A DNA stretch of 64,000 nt, from positions 1 to 64,000 of the forward strand of contig NZ_SLWR01000021.1 in the NCBI RefSeq assembly GCF_004345665.1, written 5' to 3'. The notes below the pieces were generated by a model. That model saw nothing but the letters and a program-made list of their open reading frames with translations, did no database searches and was not told the origin of the DNA. This DNA is from Kribbella antiqua. Lineage in GTDB: Bacteria > Actinomycetota > Actinomycetes > Propionibacteriales > Kribbellaceae. A program made the position numbers and the translations under genes. Shown in pieces: positions 60,591-64,000 of this stretch; within the stretch, counting starts at the first letter, position 1, and each line of letters starts with the position of its first letter.

Positions 60591-61081
60591 AAGGCTCTCC
60601 AGTCAGACATCGCGATCAAACGACGCCGCCTACGCGCGCTGAGGTAGGCCGGGGCACCGCTCACTCCGAGTCCGCCGCCCGAGGGATGCCAGCGAGGGAG
60701 AGATCCGGCGTCGCGGGGGAACAGCCGCTGGTCCTCGATCAAGAGCTGCCGATCTGCATCACCGTCGAACGGCGGATTGTCGTAGTCGAAGTCGGCGTCC
60801 AGTTCCCCGGACCTTTTGAGCGTCAGCCGTGCGTTGTACCAAGTTCCTGTACCGTCCTGGTACATCGATTCGCGGAGCTCGGCAGCCGCATCATCATTGC
60901 CGGCATCGTCAAGCTCGCACTCCTGATCGAGGCTGCCATCGGCGCAGGTCGCGATCACGACTGTGTGAGTCATCCCGCCGGTTCCGGAGATACGCAGCTC
61001 GAGCTCAGGCCAGTCCTCAGCTGCGGAGCTCGCGAGCGACTGCCCGACTGCATTGAGCAGCTCCTGCGCTTCACCAAGCAT
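60587..61081 (-). CDS. YezG-like (DUF600) immunity-type protein, copy 2
   Basis: 164 residues. It shares with copy 1 the blocks AEDWPELELRISGTGGM, GTWYNARLTLKRSGELDADFDYDNPPF and EDQRLFPRD, then a distinct basic C-terminus (ARRRRRLIAMSDWRAL). ATG 61081 lies one base after the stop of a short reading frame that looks like a toxin end, the arrangement of a toxin-immunity cassette. It overlaps the Nudix gene by 4 bp. Confidence 0.72.
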   Translation of the reverse strand: MLGEAQELLNAVGQSLASSAAEDWPELELRISGTGGMTHTVVIATCADGSLDQECELDDAGNDDAAAELRESMYQDGTGTWYNARLTLKRSGELDADFDYDNPPFDGDADRQLLIEDQRLFPRDAGSLPRWHPSGGGLGVSGAPAYLSARRRRRLIAMSDWRAL

Positions 61082-61082
61082 G

Positions 61083-61220
61083 TCAGGCGTACCCTCGCCT
61101 CGGTTTGTTGTTGATGGCAACCCGCACAATCCCACCCGCATGTTCGTAGCGAACTCGAATCGTATCCGGCCGTGGACCTTGGTCGGCGTACCTGAAACCG
61201 ACCGACACGTCGACCGACTC
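61083..61220 (-). pseudogene. Probable toxin C-terminal remnant before the YezG-like gene
   Basis: The minus-strand frame ending at 61083 encodes about 45 residues, GESVDVSVGFRYADQGPRPD followed by TIRVRYEHAGGIVRVAINNKP, ending in GYA. It has protein-like composition and ends one base before the immunity start. Upstream the frame changes character and runs antisense-like through the next gene, and I find no start codon. It looks like the last part of a polymorphic toxin whose body was deleted. The call is an inference from position and composition. Confidence 0.4.
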
Positions 61221-61324
61221 ACCTTGTGGCAGACATCGGCGATCGCGATGCGACGACTGGGAGCTGACCGCTGAGATCAGCGAGTCGGCACGTTTGGTAC
61301 GGCGAGGCGGCGCCGACGCAGGGG

Positions 61325-61795
61325 TCAGGACGCCGCCTCGCCGGGTCGGTAGGACAACAACTCCGTCGCGGCGAGTACGTGCGTACGAGTGATGTACTCG
61401 AAGTGCTGTTTGATGTTTGAAGGAGGCCCGAGTACGGCGAAATGCAGCATGCTGGGGACGAGGACAACGCTCAGCTGATCCGAGAGTGCTGCTTCGACTA
61501 GGGCTTCGAATGCGGCGGGCCACGTTTCGACGTCCTCCACAAACACTTCGTCGAGCCGAAGACTCTTGATACGTGCGAAGTAGGCGAGGCGCTCCTTGGC
61601 ATCGCACACCTCGATCTCAGTCATCAGCAGATGCTGGCGCAAGTAGCCCAGTGCCCGAGGGAGCTCAGCGCCTTGAACCGTCATCTCGCCGGCGGCTACG
61701 TCGATCGCGGCATCTCTTCCAGGCCGCGAACTGTCACCCGTAGAGGCGGCCGCCCACATCAGTTGGCCCGCGTGATGTGGGGTCGCAATGGTCAT
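61325..61795 (-). CDS. Hypothetical protein
   Basis: 156 residues, soluble. Blocks: GYLRQHLLMTEIEVCDAKERLAYFARIKSLRLDEVFVEDVETWPAAFEALVEAAL and QLSVVLVPSMLHFAVLGPP, then IKQHFEYITRTHV. The LFVEDxxTWPAAFEALVEAA region with an Asp-Arg-like surface loosely recalls resolvase-type alpha/beta folds, but no serine-recombinase motif is present. It lies between the toxin remnant and the XRE gene on the same strand. Not recognised. Confidence 0.65.
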   Translation of the reverse strand: MTIATPHHAGQLMWAAASTGDSSRPGRDAAIDVAAGEMTVQGAELPRALGYLRQHLLMTEIEVCDAKERLAYFARIKSLRLDEVFVEDVETWPAAFEALVEAALSDQLSVVLVPSMLHFAVLGPPSNIKQHFEYITRTHVLAATELLSYRPGEAAS

Positions 61796-61875
61796 GGTTG
61801 GAACCGTAGGTTCATCGAGGTAAGTCCCTCGATGAACTTGCGCGAACTTGCGATGCCCCGTCGGTAGGCAGCCTT

Positions 61876-62733
61876 CTAATCAGGCAGCTCGGCCAGCGCC
61901 GCTGTTATCAACCTGCGGGCACGAGATCCGTAGACTGCGAGCTTGGAGAGCGCCGCAAAGCTCTCGGCGTACATGGCGATCTCGCGCGGGTGGGTGATCG
62001 TGAGGAATCCCGACACCAGTTCTACGTTGGCCTGCTTGTTGTCGAAGATGTAGAAGTCTTCCACAGGCCAGCGCGGCGTCCTGTCAACTGAGGTCGGGAT
62101 GATGCCGAGGCTGACCGACGCCAGCTGCATCACGTCGAGCAAGTGACGGAGCTGACCGGTCAGTACTTCTGGACCGCCGACCTGGTAGCGCAGAGCGGCC
62201 AATTCAAGGACAAAGGCGAACCTGTGGTCGCCTTCGTAGAGAACGTGCTGGCGGTCCATGCGCTCGGCGACGGCGCTGGCCACGTCGTCGACCTGCACCT
62301 GCCGACGTTCACGCAACGAGGCGAGCACGGCTGTCGTGTATTCGGGAGTCTGTAACAGGCCCGGAATCATGCTCTGGCAATACGAGCGGAACTGCCTTGT
62401 CCGTTCGTAGATATCACGAACCGACACGTTAAGGTGCTTCAGACCGTTTCGCTCGGCTCGCCGCCAGTCCAGCCACATCGAGTTGACAGCGCGAAGCTCA
62501 GCGATGAGTTCGGGTATGAGTTTTTCTGCCGAGCAGACGCAGCACCAAGCCCGCAGGTCAGCCTCCGAGGGCTGTTGTTTGGCGTGCTCGATCCGCGACG
62601 TCTTCGCCTCATGCCAACCGGCGGCAGTAGAGAGTGCTCGTGCGGACAAGCCGGCGTCGAGTCTGATCTCCTGCAGCCGGCCGGCAAGAGCCTGACGTGC
62701 GCTCTGGGCACTAGAGAATTGCGAATCGGGCAT
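61876..62733 (-). CDS. XRE-family regulator with DUF5753 domain
   Basis: 285 residues. HTH: LAGRLQEIRLDAGLSARALSTAAGWHEAKTSRIEHAKQQPSEADLRAW. DUF5753: IYERTRQFRSYCQSMIPGLLQTPEYTTAVL, VAERMDRQHVLYEGDHRFAFVLELAALRYQVGG and QLASVSLGIIP. These WhiJ-like regulators are numerous in actinobacteria and sit beside small partner genes; here the partners are the DUF6879 gene and the 78-residue gene directly upstream in the transcript. Confidence 0.93.
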   Translation of the reverse strand: MPDSQFSSAQSARQALAGRLQEIRLDAGLSARALSTAAGWHEAKTSRIEHAKQQPSEADLRAWCCVCSAEKLIPELIAELRAVNSMWLDWRRAERNGLKHLNVSVRDIYERTRQFRSYCQSMIPGLLQTPEYTTAVLASLRERRQVQVDDVASAVAERMDRQHVLYEGDHRFAFVLELAALRYQVGGPEVLTGQLRHLLDVMQLASVSLGIIPTSVDRTPRWPVEDFYIFDNKQANVELVSGFLTITHPREIAMYAESFAALSKLAVYGSRARRLITAALAELPD

Positions 62734-62752
62734 CGTTGACAACGCAGTGGGA

Positions 62753-63262
62753 CTACGCGCTGACGCTGTACTGATCGTGGTCGATGCCACGCTCCCAGGC
62801 AGCCTCGAACGCCGTGACGCACAACTTCACCAGGTCCGGGTCGGTGTTCACCTCGTTCGCCACGAATCGCCCGTCGCCACCAAACAAGCAGAATTGCAGA
62901 ACGCTGTCATCAAAGATCCAGACGTCATTGCCCGGCAGTGCGAGATCTGATACCCGCTGCCGGGGAACCCACCGGATCTGCTCACCGGCCGCCACATTGA
63001 CCCGCGCCGTGACCGCGTGCTCAAACGTGATGTACTCCGAGACCGGCTCACTGACGACGCGGGCCCGCTTCATCTGAACCCCACGCTCGATCGCACCGCG
63101 AGCGGTTGCGGTCCAGCCTGCGTACTCCTCGACGGCTCGGTCGAGATCGCCGGCCTCCCAGGCGACGTAGCCGGGGTCACCGCTCATGTACTGGTCGCGG
63201 AACTCCAGCTTGAGAGCAGTCCTACTGCACTTGGCAAGCAGTTCATCGAACGACTCCGGCAC
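62753..63262 (-). CDS. DUF6879 family protein
   Basis: 169 residues of normal family length. Pattern: SRTALKLEFRDQYMSGDPGYVAWEAGD, GVQMKRARVVSEPVSEYITFEH and WVPRQRVSDLALPGNDVWIFDD with QFCLFGGDGRF. It is the middle gene of the XRE-DUF6879-small-protein trio. It overlaps the previous gene by 20 bp and ends 19 bp before the XRE start. Function unknown; likely modulates the regulator. Confidence 0.88.
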   Translation of the reverse strand: MPESFDELLAKCSRTALKLEFRDQYMSGDPGYVAWEAGDLDRAVEEYAGWTATARGAIERGVQMKRARVVSEPVSEYITFEHAVTARVNVAAGEQIRWVPRQRVSDLALPGNDVWIFDDSVLQFCLFGGDGRFVANEVNTDPDLVKLCVTAFEAAWERGIDHDQYSVSA

Positions 63263-63479
63263 GGCACGCCTCCATAATGATCTCGACCATCCGGGCCGGC
63301 AGCTTTACGACAGACTCTGAATCCAGCAGCGGACTGTCTGCCGAGAACCTCGCCAGCATGTCGGGGTCGACTACCGTCTCACCTTGAAAGTAGAAGTCGC
63401 CCGTCTCTTCATCCCTGAAGACTGCCGGGCAGTTGTTAGTGGGGCTGTCGGGGTCCTTGCCGTGGAAGTGCAGTGCCAT
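63243..63479 (-). CDS. Small hypothetical protein of the XRE/DUF6879 trio
   Basis: 78 residues: MALHFHGKDPDSPTNNCPAV, then FRDEETGDFYFQGETVVDPD and a helical end. The NCPAVFxDExTGDFxFQG core is familiar from small actinobacterial proteins encoded beside DUF6879. ATG 63479 is preceded by GGGAGGTCACG. First gene of the trio. Confidence 0.8.
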   Translation of the reverse strand: MALHFHGKDPDSPTNNCPAVFRDEETGDFYFQGETVVDPDMLARFSADSPLLDSESVVKLPARMVEIIMEACRAGVVR

Positions 63480-63711
63480 CGTGACCTCCCGTATTGGATG
63501 CATGCGCCTGGGCCACATCCTGAGCCCGCTCCCAGCCTCAAGCCAAGCGCACCAGCGTTGTCGTCGCAAGTTCCCGCAAGTCCGTTGCGCCCCAACCACT
63601 TCATCGATTCAACGTGCGCCATGACCGTACGGCGCGCCCGTTTGTGTACGCCCTCGTTGAGTTGAATAGCCTCGTGCACGCTTGCCAACCACTGAGAGAA
63701 AGGCGACAGCC

Positions 63712-64000
63712 GTGAGCGATGACACCACAGACTGGGATGCAATCGGAGTTGTCGCATTCGCCTACGAGATGGGCGTCCTCAAGCGACTCCGTCGAGCAGG
63801 TTGGTGGCATGTCGGCGTACGCGATCCGGAGTCCGTCGCAGAGCACAGCCTCCGGGTCGCCCAGCTCGCTGCCTTAATTGCCAGCGAGGAGGGCGGGGAC
63901 CCAGCCCGCGCCGCCTATCTAGGCCTCTGGCACGACTCCCAAGAGACCCGCATCGGCGACATCCCGCACAGCGCGAAACCGTACGTCGACGTGGCCAGCA
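63712..64000 (+). CDS. HD-domain hydrolase (YfbR/5'-deoxynucleotidase-like), partial
   Basis: The first 96 codons are in the window; the 3' end is cut off. GTG 63712 follows GAGAGAAAGGC. Residues FAYEMGVLKRLRRAGWW, VAEHSLRVAQLAALIA (His of the HD site) and LGLWHDSQETRIGDIPHSAKPY (His-Asp) are those of HD_3/YfbR-type hydrolases that dephosphorylate deoxynucleoside monophosphates or related substrates. It is divergent from the XRE/DUF6879 trio; the 232-bp gap contains nothing else recognisable. Confidence 0.9.
   Translation, partial: MSDDTTDWDAIGVVAFAYEMGVLKRLRRAGWWHVGVRDPESVAEHSLRVAQLAALIASEEGGDPARAAYLGLWHDSQETRIGDIPHSAKPYVDVAS

Overview
The window is very GC-rich, densely packed actinobacterial chromosome. 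The repertoire (many LysR/LacI/GntR/XRE regulators, Dpp-type and CUT1 ABC importers, SWIM/SNF2 pair, DUF5753-type XRE, DUF6879) fits a soil actinomycete. Codon habits and gene families suggest the Kribbella/Nocardioides side of Propionibacteriales, but that placement is inference. The window opens in the last bases of a 5S rRNA gene and its terminator and closes inside an HD-domain hydrolase gene. I saw no tRNA, CRISPR array, prophage or complete insertion sequence.

Layout. 1-3.0 kb: end of an rrn operon abutting a broken dihydrofolate-reductase-like gene, a P-loop kinase, a hypothetical protein and an aldo/keto reductase (AKR). 3.1-9.6 kb: an AraC regulator, then a four-gene minus-strand operon encoding an SMC-type ATPase with a kleisin-like protein and two small winged-helix (KITE-like) proteins. 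Its upstream region carries three 70-bp direct repeats, each with a perfect DnaA-box sequence. 9.9-12.3 kb: a structured leader before a SpoU-type RNA methyltransferase, a GDSL esterase and a DUF1801 protein. 12.3-16.3 kb: SWIM zinc-finger protein and SNF2 helicase. 16.4-20.4 kb: quinone-oxidoreductase-like MDR under a MerR-type promoter, a diguanylate cyclase, a 65-aa protein made almost wholly of GNEWF repeats, and an MFS transporter. 20.4-24.1 kb: a RING-finger/TerD-like protein and a small hypothetical protein. 24.2-27.2 kb: a cNMP-sensing histidine kinase coupled to a receiver/thioredoxin-reductase-like fusion.

27.2-36.9 kb is a catabolic locus: a FadR-type repressor diverges from a Dpp-type importer followed by aldehyde dehydrogenase, short-chain dehydrogenase and amidase, with a FadR-like palindrome between them. 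36.9-39.4 kb: a shrunken ECF sigma factor, an L,D-transpeptidase and a GNAT acetyltransferase. 39.4-44.5 kb is a second substrate module (solute-binding protein, two permeases, nucleoside hydrolase, LacI repressor) with a near-perfect palindromic operator at its head. 44.5-56.6 kb mixes hydrolases, a SEC-C protein, Ohr/OsmC, XRE and LysR regulators, an AKR operon containing a 26-residue membrane microprotein, and a NarL-type two-component system with a DosR-like box. 56.7-64 kb: a pRiA4b ORF-3 protein, a third AKR, two YezG-like immunity paralogues with a probable toxin tail, a Nudix hydrolase, and the XRE-DUF6879-small-protein trio.

Strongest candidates for something undescribed: the GNEWF-repeat protein (18902-19099), the SMC/kleisin/two-KITE operon with its DnaA-box repeat array (3996-9905), the leader RNA at 9945-10084, and the translationally coupled microprotein at 50699-50779.
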